The translations under genes were made by a program, and so were the position numbers. This document shows, piece by piece, positions 34,114-42,929 of a stretch of DNA of 64,000 nucleotides (positions are counted from its first letter, which is position 1; each line of letters begins with the position of its first letter). Under the pieces are notes generated by a model. It made no database searches and was not told the origin of the DNA. It worked only from the letters and a program-made list of their open reading frames with translations. The DNA is from Chloroflexota bacterium (GTDB taxonomy: Bacteria; Chloroflexota; Anaerolineae; Anaerolineales; UBA11579): NCBI GenBank assembly GCA_013112575.1, contig JABFGG010000019.1, forward strand, positions 23,226-87,225, in the 5' to 3' direction.

Positions 34114-36156
34114 TTATGTTGTTTTATTTCGCCGCCGCGCATCAAGGATCGACTCGATGTGGGGGAAAGGGTGGCTTGAATGAGGCAGACTCAGAGCAGC
34201 CATAAAGAAAGATTGAAAATCATCCTCCATTGGCTGGTCAACGTGCTCAACCCACCGGGCAACGCGAGCGGCCTCGGCTCGTTGTTTTTTGTTGAGCAAT
34301 GCAATCCGCGCCCCATCCCCAGCGGCGTTACCGGCTGAATGTACTCTTTCTAACTCGCAATCCGGGATCATTCCCAGCATCATGGCATATTGCGGGTCAA
34401 TGACGCTACCAAAGGCCCCAGCTAAAACGATGTGGTCGATATGTTCAATTTCCAACTCTCGCATCAACAATTGTGCGCCCACATACAAAGCAGCCTTGGC
34501 CAGTTGAATAGCGCGCACATCTTGTTGTGAAACAATAATGGGGGAACCACCAGCCGTTTGTTCTGCTTCGGCTAAGACGAAGGCATCAACATTTTCTTCA
34601 CGGATGTAACGATGAGAATCTAATGTTTTTGCAAAACGACCGTTCTTCTGCAGGATGCCAGCAGCAAACATCTCAGCTACAGCTTCAATAATCCCCGACC
34701 CACAAATACCGCGAGCCTGTACGGTGTCCGGTGCCAATTCATTATTCCAATGGTCATGCCCAATAACCTTGAAGCGCACGTCCAGGGTACCCGGTTCAAT
34801 ACGCACTCGCTCGATAGCGCCCTGGGCAGCGCGCATTCCGTGTGTGATCTGGGCCCCTTCCAAAGCTGGACCAGTTGGACTGGATGTACACAACAGGCGG
34901 TCACGATTGCCAAGCAACAATTCTCCATTGGTGCCCACATCAATGATGAGCATATTTTCTTCCTGACAATGGGGTTGTTCTGACAGGATTACCGCTACAT
35001 TGTCGGCGCCTACAAAGCCGGCCTCGAGTGGCAAGATATGCAGCCGGGCGCCTGGGTGTAGTTTTATGCGGAGGTCGGCAGCCCGGATATCAACTGGACT
35101 TTCAACAATGGGGACAAATGGGGCTTCTCCCAGTGGTTTTGGATTCAGGTTGAGTATCAGGTGATGCATAACGCTATTGCCCACAATGGTCATGTCAACA
35201 ATATCCCTGATAGACAGAACAGCTTGTTCTACAGCATCTTCGGCCAATTTATTTAATGCCCGAATAATTGCCCGGTGCAGCCGCTCTCGGCCGCTTTTGT
35301 GTTCATTGGCATAGGAGATGCGAGACATAATGTCATCGCCATAAGTAACCTGGGGGTTCATTGCTGAAGCAGTTGCCAGGAGCTCACCAGTCCGCAAATC
35401 ACACAGGTAGCCAGCTAGAGTGGTCGAGCCGACATCTACCGCCAGGCCAATCGGCTGCTCCTGATACCCGGCTTGAACGCGAGTTACCAGGCGATCATCC
35501 CAAACAGTCAGGGTTATGGCCCCATCAGAATGGCGTAAGGTATCAGATAGTTCTTTTAAAGCAGCATAATCGAACTCGACTTTGTCCAATCCAAAGCGTT
35601 CCTCCAGTTCTGCCAATGCCCGTTCCCAATCACCCGCACCACCTTGCTCAGGCGGATCCAATTCGAGATAATATAGGCGAATAATCGGATCTGTTTCAAT
35701 CGTGCGCCCGGAGGCGGCCTTAAGAACCACCTGTTTTTGAGCCTGGCTTTCTTCCGGAACAGTTACCAAAATATCGCCAATAACACGTGCCGAGCACGAG
35801 AACCGGCTATCTGTCGGAGAATTTTGCTTTTGCTGGAAACGTTGTTCCCGTGAGCTCATCGGGGTCAGATGGGAAGCAATGGAATGTATATTGTGCTTGG
35901 GAAATTTCCCTTCTTCCACCCGCACAGTACATTTATTGCAGGTTTCATGTCCACCACAAATGGCTTCAATGCCTACCCCTAGATGCCGGGCAGCCTCTAA
36001 AAGTGTGGTCCCTTCAGGTACATTCCCCGACTGACCAGAGGGCTGAAAGATTACTTTGTACGTTTGATTGGAATGGGAAGTTAACGAAGGAGACAGTTTT
36101 GCATCGGTCAGGCTCGAGTTCTGCGCAGGATCTGCAAGAGACTCGTGATCCGTCAA
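34114..36156 (-). CDS. Reductive activator of corrinoid enzymes (RACE/RamA-like ASKHA protein)
   Basis: A 680-residue protein. The N-terminal plant-type [2Fe-2S] domain has CGGHETCNKC (Cys67, 73 and 76) and a fourth Cys at about 121 (RFSCSARV). The remainder is the DUF4445/ASKHA ATPase-like part with AVDVGSTTLAGYL (phosphate loop), NPQVTYGDDIMSRI, TIVGNSVMHHL, IIDVGTNGELLLGN and ARGICGSGIIEAV. Such proteins use ATP and low-potential electrons to return inactive Co(II) corrinoid proteins to Co(I). It is the first gene after the strong divergent promoter. The start is a TTG with AAGGGT upstream; no internal ATG fits. Confidence 0.93.
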   Translation of the reverse strand: MTDHESLADPAQNSSLTDAKLSPSLTSHSNQTYKVIFQPSGQSGNVPEGTTLLEAARHLGVGIEAICGGHETCNKCTVRVEEGKFPKHNIHSIASHLTPMSSREQRFQQKQNSPTDSRFSCSARVIGDILVTVPEESQAQKQVVLKAASGRTIETDPIIRLYYLELDPPEQGGAGDWERALAELEERFGLDKVEFDYAALKELSDTLRHSDGAITLTVWDDRLVTRVQAGYQEQPIGLAVDVGSTTLAGYLCDLRTGELLATASAMNPQVTYGDDIMSRISYANEHKSGRERLHRAIIRALNKLAEDAVEQAVLSIRDIVDMTIVGNSVMHHLILNLNPKPLGEAPFVPIVESPVDIRAADLRIKLHPGARLHILPLEAGFVGADNVAVILSEQPHCQEENMLIIDVGTNGELLLGNRDRLLCTSSPTGPALEGAQITHGMRAAQGAIERVRIEPGTLDVRFKVIGHDHWNNELAPDTVQARGICGSGIIEAVAEMFAAGILQKNGRFAKTLDSHRYIREENVDAFVLAEAEQTAGGSPIIVSQQDVRAIQLAKAALYVGAQLLMRELEIEHIDHIVLAGAFGSVIDPQYAMMLGMIPDCELERVHSAGNAAGDGARIALLNKKQRAEAARVARWVEHVDQPMEDDFQSFFMAALSLPHSSHPFPHIESILDARRRNKTT

Positions 36157-36272
36157 GACATACCCTTATGGTCTCTCGTTGAGTTTATCAAAATGCCAGA
36201 TTTTTGCCTAAGATAATCCATAAGACACGTTTGGGTTGGTGGCTGCAATAATGAATGATCTTCGTAATTTGA

Positions 36273-36301
36273 ATTATACTCATTTTTTGAGCAGTTGTCA
36301 A
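36273..36301 (-). promoter_or_regulatory. Consensus promoter of the corrinoid operon with operator candidate
   Basis: On the minus strand TTGACA (complement of 36296-36301) and TATAAT (complement of 36273-36278) are separated by exactly 17 bp. The spacer contains the inverted repeat CTCA-N5-TGAG (36280-36292), which is well placed for the divergent TetR protein. This is the best promoter in the window and would drive the RACE gene and, through the riboswitch, the genes behind it. Confidence 0.88.
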
Positions 36302-36326
36302 AAACCCCGATGTTTTTTTGTATAAT
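36295..36326 (+). promoter_or_regulatory. Promoter of the TetR gene overlapping the divergent promoter
   Basis: TTGTCA (36295-36300) and TATAAT (36321-36326) are separated by 20 bp, a wide spacing. The -35 region overlaps the -35 of the divergent corrinoid promoter, so polymerases and the TetR repressor would compete in one short region. Confidence 0.55.
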
Positions 36327-36356
36327 TAGGCAAGTCTTATTTCAAAAGTGGTGAAG

Positions 36357-37082
36357 ATGACAAATAAGTTACCCCGTCGGGAACGACAATTGATAGAGCG
36401 AGAAAACCTAATACTCGAGACAGCCCGTGGGCTTATTCGCGAAAACGGCTTTCTGAGCTTAAAGATGTCTCAATTAGCTGAAGCAGTTGAGTATTCGGTG
36501 GGAACGCTTTACACACATTTTGAGACAAAAGAAGATTTATTGGTGTCTCTTGCTGTTCAATCGATCAGTCAGCGAGCTAATCTATTTGAGAAAGCCCAAG
36601 AGGCAAAACGAAAATCCCGTGATCGGATTTATGGCATCTTGATTGCTCGTTTGATGTTAGCCGAAACCGGACCTGAGATTTTTGACATAGAGCGGTTAGC
36701 CGCGTCTCCCTCTGTGTGGAAACGGGCGACCCAAGAGCGTTATCAAAAAATGGTGGCTATGGAACAGCGCTGTAGTGAAATTGTATTGAGCATCATTGTA
36801 GATGCGATATCAGAAGGAGATTTAGCTTTAGGGAGTGTACGCGAAACAGATATAGTCTTCGGTCTATGGTCACTGACTATCGGCTTTCATAGGCTGATGC
36901 TGTCATTTGATGACCTTTCTAGAGTCGGTGTATTAGATATAAATGAAGCGGTAAAAATTAATTATTGTATTTTGCTTGATAGTTATGGCTGGCAGCCCTT
37001 GAAAGATTGGGATCACAACACAGTTGAAAAAGATTTTAGGGAAAATGTTTTGTTTTTTAAGATTACTGTTGATACGAGCTAA
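36357..37082 (+). CDS. TetR/AcrR family transcriptional regulator
   Basis: A 241-residue regulator. The N-terminal DNA-binding domain (about residues 8-58) includes ILETARGLIRENGFLSLKMSQLAEAVEYSVGTLYTHFETKEDLL, a standard TetR helix-turn-helix region. The C-terminal ligand-binding domain is not specific to a known group and contains several aromatic residues. ATG 36,357 is preferred; two in-frame GTG codons precede it. It is divergent from the corrinoid operon and shares its promoter region, so it probably regulates that operon and itself, perhaps in response to the imported substrate. Confidence 0.9.
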   Translation: MTNKLPRRERQLIERENLILETARGLIRENGFLSLKMSQLAEAVEYSVGTLYTHFETKEDLLVSLAVQSISQRANLFEKAQEAKRKSRDRIYGILIARLMLAETGPEIFDIERLAASPSVWKRATQERYQKMVAMEQRCSEIVLSIIVDAISEGDLALGSVRETDIVFGLWSLTIGFHRLMLSFDDLSRVGVLDINEAVKINYCILLDSYGWQPLKDWDHNTVEKDFRENVLFFKITVDTS

Positions 37083-37354
37083 TGCGATTAGGTTTTTGTT
37101 AGGGGGCTTATATTCCCATCTTTTTATTGGAGTGTGTTTCTTAGACTAAGGGACATGGATTAGAACCATGACTTTCTGTTCCAGAGTCAGTGAGTTTGGT
37201 GCCATTGTGTCCATGTATTCTGCCTGATCTCAAAAGTGCTTAGTTTGGGGTGAAAATTACGAGATTCTGTCTAAAGAGTCTATTGTTTCTATACTCGCTG
37301 CACTACGGTTGCACCAGGAAAGGCAGCTTGATTGTCTGACTTTACTCAAATAAT
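37083..37354. other. Gene-free space between convergent genes
   Basis: No convincing gene or RNA was seen here. A small hairpin, CATGG (37154-37158) with CCATG (37166-37170), and a few short inverted repeats are present. A cloverleaf search by eye around 37,150-37,215 failed because there is no T-loop. Confidence 0.5.
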
Positions 37355-38002
37355 CTAATAATCTTCGACCAATCCATGCCGTACAGCCAAGACCGCAGCC
37401 TGTGTGCGGTCTTCGACATCCAGTTTGGCGAGGATCGAGCTGATGTAGTTACGCACCGTTCCTTTTGATAGAAAGAGCCGGTCGGCGATCTCTGCGTTGG
37501 TTATGCCCTGGGCAAGCAATTTGAGTACATCCAATTCGCGCTCACTCAGATCTTTGGCAAAATTAGTGCTTGTACTCTCATTGGTTTGTGCCACCTTGGC
37601 CAGCAATTTCGGGCCTACAGCGGGGTCAATATGCGCCTCACCAGAAACAGTTCCCTTTACAGCCTCGATGAGTTCATCGCGCGGGGTCCCTTTAAGTAGG
37701 TAGCCTGCTGCACCATTGCGAATGGCATCGAAAACCCATTCGTCTTCTCCAAAAGTAGTTAACACCAGCACTTTTATATCTGGGTGATTAGTATGAATTT
37801 CCCGAGTGGCCTGGATACCGTTCATCCCAGGCATATTAAGATCCATGAGCACGAGTTCAGGCTGCTTGTCTGTTGTCATTTCTACGGCTTCAGCGCCATC
37901 CTGAGCAAGGGCCACCACTTTAATTTCTGGATCACTGTTGAGGATAAGTTCCAGCCCTTCTCGCACCACTGCCTGATCGTCGCAAACGACTACGCGAATC
38001 AT
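37355..38002 (-). CDS. NarL/LuxR-family response regulator
   Basis: A 215-residue response regulator. The receiver domain (1-120) has acidic pair DD near residue 7, phospho-acceptor Asp in LVLMDLNMPG, switch Thr in VLTTFGEDE and Lys in YLLKG. The C-terminal LuxR-type helix-turn-helix is LSERELDVLKLLAQGITNAEIADRLFLSKGTVRNYISSIL. ATG 38,002 is chosen over 38,017 because it forms an ATGA overlap with the kinase stop. It is translationally coupled to the kinase and lies near the divergent MacAB-like exporter, which is its probable target. Confidence 0.95.
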   Translation of the reverse strand: MIRVVVCDDQAVVREGLELILNSDPEIKVVALAQDGAEAVEMTTDKQPELVLMDLNMPGMNGIQATREIHTNHPDIKVLVLTTFGEDEWVFDAIRNGAAGYLLKGTPRDELIEAVKGTVSGEAHIDPAVGPKLLAKVAQTNESTSTNFAKDLSERELDVLKLLAQGITNAEIADRLFLSKGTVRNYISSILAKLDVEDRTQAAVLAVRHGLVEDY

Positions 38003-39315
38003 TGGGCACTTTTCCAATTCAAGTGTAGACGCGTACCCTCATTCTTATGGCTTTCTATTTCCAGTTCAGCCCCGATCACTTCAGCACGTTCACGCACACC
38101 CTGTAAGCCGAACTTGTCTTGATGGTCTATTTCGTCTGCGTCGAAGCCGCGTCCATCATCGGATATGGATAAGGACACAGCTTCATTTTGCTGCTGCAGT
38201 TGAACCTTCACCAGCCTGGCATTGGCATGGCGCGATACGTTCTCCAGCGCTTCCTGGGCAATGCGGTAAATGCTTTGCTCGACTTCGGGGGCGAGGTCTT
38301 CGATGGCATCGCTGATCTCCATGTCCAGCTCAAGCGCATTACGTTTGGCAAAATCCTCCGACAGGCTGCGTAAAGCTTGAGGCAGTCCCATATCTTCCAG
38401 AGGTGAAGCCCGCAGGTCCTGCAAAGCGCGACGGGTTTCATCAAGCCCTAAGCGGGTGGTGCCCAACATCTGGTCGAGCATTTGCCTGGCTTTAGTCGGG
38501 ACATCTTTCCAAACGGTTGTTACGGCATCAAGCTGCACAGTCAGGGCACTCAAAGTGTGTGCAAGGGTGTCATGCAGTTCACGCGAAATGCGATTACGCT
38601 CACGGATTACAGCCAATTGCTCTTGGGTAGCAGCGTACTGGGTGAGCCGCAGATTGGCTCTGGCTAATGCTTCCCGCTGCTCACGCTGGCCGCGCATAAG
38701 GCGTGTGATTACGAAACCCAATGCAAGAAATGCTGCCGTCCGAGCAATCATGCGCCCATAAAAAAGCGTATTTGCCGAGGCTGGACCAAAACGATAGATG
38801 TTCAATGTTTCCACTGGGATTAATTGATCGAGGATGATCTCAAGGCCTACTGTTCCCAAGGCAAATAGTAAGACAGAACGCAGATTATATTGCCATGCCA
38901 GCAGAATGACCAGAATGAACAAAAAGGGGTCTGGCTGGAAGAGGCGCGCAAAAGGGATCGTGATATAGGTTTCGAGGATCAGGGCCAATGTGGCAAAGCC
39001 AATGCCTATCGGCAGATAGCTACTCTTGAGGCGTGTTTTTAATCTAGGCCAGTACAGATATGTGAGTAGCAAAAGAACTTCCAATCCAAGAGCGACGGTA
39101 TAGAAAGTTGGGTCAAATTCGACGGCAAGAATGCCTCTCCCACGATTCTCTTTAGCAGGATCTCCACCTAAGGGAACGCCGAAGTCAATGGGGGCAGGCA
39201 GATCTAGCGCGACGAATACCAGCCCGATCAGGGAGAGGAATACAAGTAACAATCGAAGAAAAGCATAACCACGAAATACCTGTATTAGCCCCGGTTCGAT
39301 GGTTTTGTTATGCAT
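37999..39315 (-). CDS. Sensor histidine kinase (NarL/LiaS type)
   Basis: A 438-residue membrane kinase. About six hydrophobic segments lie in residues 18-210. The dimerisation box ISRELHDTLAHTLSAL (HisKA_3 type) contains the phospho-acceptor His at about residue 248, and the ATPase domain has the N box AQEALENVSRHA and G box DDGRGFD. No sensor domain outside the membrane is visible beyond a loop of about 40 residues after the first helix. It phosphorylates the coupled response regulator. Similar pairs next to ABC exporters sense envelope stress or peptide antibiotics. Confidence 0.94.
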   Translation of the reverse strand: MHNKTIEPGLIQVFRGYAFLRLLLVFLSLIGLVFVALDLPAPIDFGVPLGGDPAKENRGRGILAVEFDPTFYTVALGLEVLLLLTYLYWPRLKTRLKSSYLPIGIGFATLALILETYITIPFARLFQPDPFLFILVILLAWQYNLRSVLLFALGTVGLEIILDQLIPVETLNIYRFGPASANTLFYGRMIARTAAFLALGFVITRLMRGQREQREALARANLRLTQYAATQEQLAVIRERNRISRELHDTLAHTLSALTVQLDAVTTVWKDVPTKARQMLDQMLGTTRLGLDETRRALQDLRASPLEDMGLPQALRSLSEDFAKRNALELDMEISDAIEDLAPEVEQSIYRIAQEALENVSRHANARLVKVQLQQQNEAVSLSISDDGRGFDADEIDHQDKFGLQGVRERAEVIGAELEIESHKNEGTRLHLNWKSAQ

Positions 39316-39359
39316 ACCTGCATCATAGCATAATTCATTTTGAGGGCCTATTTACGGGG

Positions 39360-39385
39360 GTCACATCCACATGTGACAGTTGTCA
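39360..39385. promoter_or_regulatory. Overlapping inverted repeats between kinase and exporter genes
   Basis: GTCACAT (39360-39366) and ATGTGAC (39371-39377) form a perfect 7-4-7 inverted repeat. TGACA (39374-39378) and TGTCA (39381-39385) form a second, overlapping one. The site is in the only gap between the divergent kinase and exporter genes. NarL-type regulators bind inverted heptamer pairs, so this is a candidate binding site. Confidence 0.5.
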
Positions 39386-39485
39386 TGCATTTAGGGGGCA
39401 AGGGATGACAGTGCTCACTATGAAAATGACGTGCCCCTGGCTAGAGTATGGTTATGAAAAACAAAAAGAATTCAAGGTTAGCGTT

Positions 39486-40706
39486 ATGAAAACCAACCTG
39501 ACACATCGTGTTTTGTTACTCACTTTATATACCGGGTTCGTAATTTCAGCCTGCGGTTCGGTGGTTATATCGGACCAAGCTTCCGATGGAGATGGAGCCA
39601 ACTCACAGAGCGTCCTTATCCCCGTTGGGGTAGAGACTGTGGAAGCGGTCGGTGTGTTGCGTTCAGCGCAGAGCGCTGATCTCTCCTGGACCACGACTGG
39701 CATTGTTGAGACAGTCTACATCGAGTTGGGCCAGATTGTAGATGATGGCGAACTGTTAGCCGAGTTGGAAATGGTCTCCGTGTCCAAGGATGTCATTCTG
39801 GCGGAGAACTCTTTGTACCAGGCCAACGCGGCCCTGGACGAACTCTACGATGCGTATGATTCAACTGCTCTAGCCGAACTGGCCAGTGATTTCGCTGGAG
39901 CGCAACAGGCCGTTCATGATGCCGAGCGCTTGATCAGCGACTTGACCATAACCCCAGATCAAAACACGGTCGATCAGGCCTATGCCAATATGATCATTGC
40001 CGAGGGCCAACTGTCCGATGCAGAACACGATCTTGCCAAACATATCAAAGATAAAGGAGATAGGCGCTGGACGCGGCCCTTTGCAGGCATCAATGCTTAT
40101 TACGATCGGCTTAGCAATTTCGAGGCACAGGTTAGTCAAAAACAATTTGATTATGACCAGGCCGTTGAAGCGTACACGGACTTAATTAATGGGCCTGATT
40201 CTATGGAACTGGCGGTCGTCCAGGCCGACCTTGAAGTGGCTCAACAGCAAGTCCTTGATTACCAGGCGGAATACGAGCGTTTGTTACAGGGGCCTTCGCA
40301 AGCTGAGATCAGTTCGTATGAAGCAATGGTGTCAGCAGCCCAGGCTGCAGCAGACGCCATTTACTTAGAAGCTCCCTTTGCGGGCACGGCCACAAGGCTT
40401 GAAGTGCAGGCCGGTGACCCTATTAACTCTGGGGAACTTGCCGTGCGGCTGGATGATCTATCCACGTATTTTGTAGATGTCGAGATCCTAGAAGTGGATC
40501 GGAATAAAGTCGAGGTGGGCCAAAGCGTTGAGGTTGTTTTCGATGCTTTACCCGGACAAATATACGCGGGTGAAGTCTCCACGATCTCGCAAGCTAACTC
40601 CACTACGGAGGAGATAGCCAGTTACAGTGTGTCTATCGTTTTGTTGGAAACCGATGAGGCTTTCAGGCCGGGGATGACCGCCAGCATCAGCATTTTTGTC
40701 GAATAG
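39486..40706 (+). CDS. Adaptor lipoprotein (MacA/HlyD-type membrane fusion protein), first copy
   Basis: A 406-residue adaptor. The lipobox ISAC (about residues 20-23) anchors it in the membrane. Next come a barrel-sandwich half (TVEAVGVLRSAQSADLSW), a long helical hairpin rich in Gln/Ala/Glu (about 105-285), the second half (AAADAIYLEAPFAGTATRLEV) and beta-barrel (VEILEVDRNKVEVGQSVEV). ATG 39,486 is selected as it gives a proper signal peptide; an upstream in-frame ATG at 39,405 does not. A second adaptor follows, so the two may make a mixed hexamer or serve different exporters. Confidence 0.85.
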   Translation: MKTNLTHRVLLLTLYTGFVISACGSVVISDQASDGDGANSQSVLIPVGVETVEAVGVLRSAQSADLSWTTTGIVETVYIELGQIVDDGELLAELEMVSVSKDVILAENSLYQANAALDELYDAYDSTALAELASDFAGAQQAVHDAERLISDLTITPDQNTVDQAYANMIIAEGQLSDAEHDLAKHIKDKGDRRWTRPFAGINAYYDRLSNFEAQVSQKQFDYDQAVEAYTDLINGPDSMELAVVQADLEVAQQQVLDYQAEYERLLQGPSQAEISSYEAMVSAAQAAADAIYLEAPFAGTATRLEVQAGDPINSGELAVRLDDLSTYFVDVEILEVDRNKVEVGQSVEVVFDALPGQIYAGEVSTISQANSTTEEIASYSVSIVLLETDEAFRPGMTASISIFVE

Positions 40707-40767
40707 GCACATGGAATTATTTCAATCGAAGCAATTATTGAATTTAGCATCAATAAGGAGAAGTCTT

Positions 40768-42249
40768 ATGAGTAAAAACAGAAAACGAATTTTGATCGGC
40801 GCAGGTGTACTGGTGGTGTTGGTAGGAGCTTACTTTGTCTATCAATTCTTCTCAGCGCGCAACACTGTTGCAACTGCTGCTGCGAGTGTGCAGACCGAGG
40901 TGGTAGAAGTGGGGGTATTGACATCCACCGTTGACGCAACCGGAACGGTGCGTGCCAGCCAGAGTGCAACATTGAGCTGGAATACATCAGGGATCGTTGA
41001 AAGTGTGATGGTCGAAGGCGGCGCGGTTGTCTCAGATGGCGACATCCTGGCTACCCTGGAAGAACTATCCTTATCTCAAAGTGTGATCCAGGCAGCGAAA
41101 GATCTGTATGACGCTGAGCAAGCACTGGAGGACCTGTACGATTCCTATAATCCTTTGGCTTTGTCTGAAGCAGAGAAAGCAGTGGCTGATGCGCAGGATG
41201 CTTATGAAGATGCTCAGCGTTATTACAACAGTCTCACAAACGGTGCCCTACAAACGGATATCGACCAAGCCGAAGCTGACGTGGTCATCATGGGCGATGC
41301 GCTGGCCGAAGCTGAAGAAGAGTGGGAGAAATGGGCCAGCCGTCCTGAGGACAACGTCAACCGGGCCTATGCCCAGCAAGAGTATGCTCAGGCCCAGCAA
41401 GCTTACGATGATGCTGTACGCACCTACAATTGGTTGACCAGTTCTGCGACGGACACCGAGATGGCGTTGGCCGAAGCTGACCTGGCTCTAACGGAGCAGC
41501 AATTAGCAGACGCGCAGAACGATCTGGAAGACCTGACCTCAGGCCCGACCGGCGATGAGGTACGAGCAGCTGAGGCCCAGGTGGCGGCGGCAAAAGCCAC
41601 GCTGAAACAAGCCTGGATCGAAGCGCCTTTTGACGGCATTATCACCGAGATCATTCCTCAGTCGGGGGACGTAGTGACTAGCAGCACCGAAGCCTTCCGC
41701 ATCGATGACCTGTCCAGTTTGCTGATCGATGTGCAGGTCAATGAGATCGACATCAACCTGATCGAAGTCGGGCAGGAAGTAGTGATCTCTTTTGACGCCA
41801 TTCGCACTCAGGATTTCAGCGGGCGCGTGATCGAGGTCGGCGTTATCGGCGATGATACTTCCGGGGTTGTGGAGTTCGATGTCACCATCGAGATCAATGA
41901 AGCTGATACAGAGATCAAACCCGGCATGACTGCCGAAGTAGGCATTATTGTGTCCCAAAGCGAAGAGTTCGTACTGGTTCCCAACGAGGCAGTTCGCTCA
42001 GAAGATGGGCAGCAAGTGGTTTACATTCTGCGTCCCGGGGAAGGGATGGTGCCCGTTGATATTACTTTGGGCGTTTCATCCGACACGCACAGTCAGGTGG
42101 TCGCTGGCGAATTACAGGAAGGTGACCGTATCGTATTGAATCCAGCGGATGCCACAATGGCTGAAGAGGGCGACACTGTGCTGCGGCTGGGTCCGGGTGG
42201 GCCGGGTAGCGGACGTCCTAATGGTGGGGGGGGAGGAGGTCAGCCGTGA
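40768..42249 (+). CDS. MacA-like adaptor protein, second copy with membrane anchor
   Basis: A 493-residue adaptor paralogous to the gene before it but anchored by an N-terminal helix (about residues 6-27). The order is lipoyl-like half TVDATGTVRASQSATLSWN, coiled-coil hairpin (about 90-270), second half LKQAWIEAPFDGIITEI, barrel (IDVQVNEIDINLIEVGQ) and a membrane-proximal domain (about 395-475). The C-terminus is Gly-rich. It ends 4 bp into the ATPase gene. It probably links the MacB-like exporter to substrate at the surface. AAGGAGA supports ATG 40,768. Confidence 0.9.
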   Translation: MSKNRKRILIGAGVLVVLVGAYFVYQFFSARNTVATAAASVQTEVVEVGVLTSTVDATGTVRASQSATLSWNTSGIVESVMVEGGAVVSDGDILATLEELSLSQSVIQAAKDLYDAEQALEDLYDSYNPLALSEAEKAVADAQDAYEDAQRYYNSLTNGALQTDIDQAEADVVIMGDALAEAEEEWEKWASRPEDNVNRAYAQQEYAQAQQAYDDAVRTYNWLTSSATDTEMALAEADLALTEQQLADAQNDLEDLTSGPTGDEVRAAEAQVAAAKATLKQAWIEAPFDGIITEIIPQSGDVVTSSTEAFRIDDLSSLLIDVQVNEIDINLIEVGQEVVISFDAIRTQDFSGRVIEVGVIGDDTSGVVEFDVTIEINEADTEIKPGMTAEVGIIVSQSEEFVLVPNEAVRSEDGQQVVYILRPGEGMVPVDITLGVSSDTHSQVVAGELQEGDRIVLNPADATMAEEGDTVLRLGPGGPGSGRPNGGGGGGQP

Positions 42250-42929
42250 GTGCCTCGGTCGTTTCTACCAAGCAAGTGACCAAAGTCTATCAAATGGGCG
42301 ATGTGGAAGTGCATGCCTTGCGGGGCGTGTCCATGGACATCAAGCAAGGTGAAGTGTTGGCCATCATGGGCCCATCCGGCTCTGGCAAGTCCACGATGAT
42401 GAACATCCTGGGAGCCCTTGACCGCCCAACCTCAGGCGATTACTTCCTGGACGGCGAGAGTGTTGCAGACATGGATGATGAGCAACTGGCCGACATTCGC
42501 AATCGTAAGGTCGGCTTTGTGTTCCAGAGTTTCAACCTGTTGCCACGCTCTTCAGCGTTGAACAATGTGGAGTTACCGCTGCGTTACGGCAGCTACAAGG
42601 GCAAACAACGCCGCGACATGGCGGCAGAAGCCCTCGAAGCCGTTGGACTGGGTGACCGTATGGATCACCGACCCAGTGAACTCTCCGGTGGTCAGCAGCA
42701 ACGTGTTGCGATTGCGCGGGCGCTGGTGAACAACCCGGCCATTGTGATGGCCGACGAGCCTACCGGCAACCTGGATACCAAATCGGGTGATGAGGTCATG
42801 GAGTTGTTATTAGAGTTGAATAAAGAACGTGGCACGACCCTGATCATCATCACCCATGACTCGGAGATATCGGAACAGGCCCGGCGAGTGGTGCACATCC
42901 GGGACGGTTTATTGGAGGAACAACAATGA
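42246..42929 (+). CDS. MacB/LolD-type ABC transporter ATP-binding protein
   Basis: A 227-residue ATPase with Walker A GPSGSGKST, Q-loop VFQSFNLLPRSSALNNVELPL, signature LSGGQQQRVAIARAL and Walker B VMADEPTGNLD. This is the pattern of lipoprotein-release and MacB-type exporters. The start is a GTG that overlaps the adaptor stop by 4 bp; the gene itself overlaps the permease gene by 4 bp, so three proteins are produced from coupled frames. Confidence 0.96.
   Translation: MSASVVSTKQVTKVYQMGDVEVHALRGVSMDIKQGEVLAIMGPSGSGKSTMMNILGALDRPTSGDYFLDGESVADMDDEQLADIRNRKVGFVFQSFNLLPRSSALNNVELPLRYGSYKGKQRRDMAAEALEAVGLGDRMDHRPSELSGGQQQRVAIARALVNNPAIVMADEPTGNLDTKSGDEVMELLLELNKERGTTLIIITHDSEISEQARRVVHIRDGLLEEQQ

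Noticed and set aside
37150..37216. tRNA-like sequence with GGACA and TGTCC ends
   Set aside because: No T-loop or anticodon arm can be drawn; only a small CATGG/CCATG hairpin remains.
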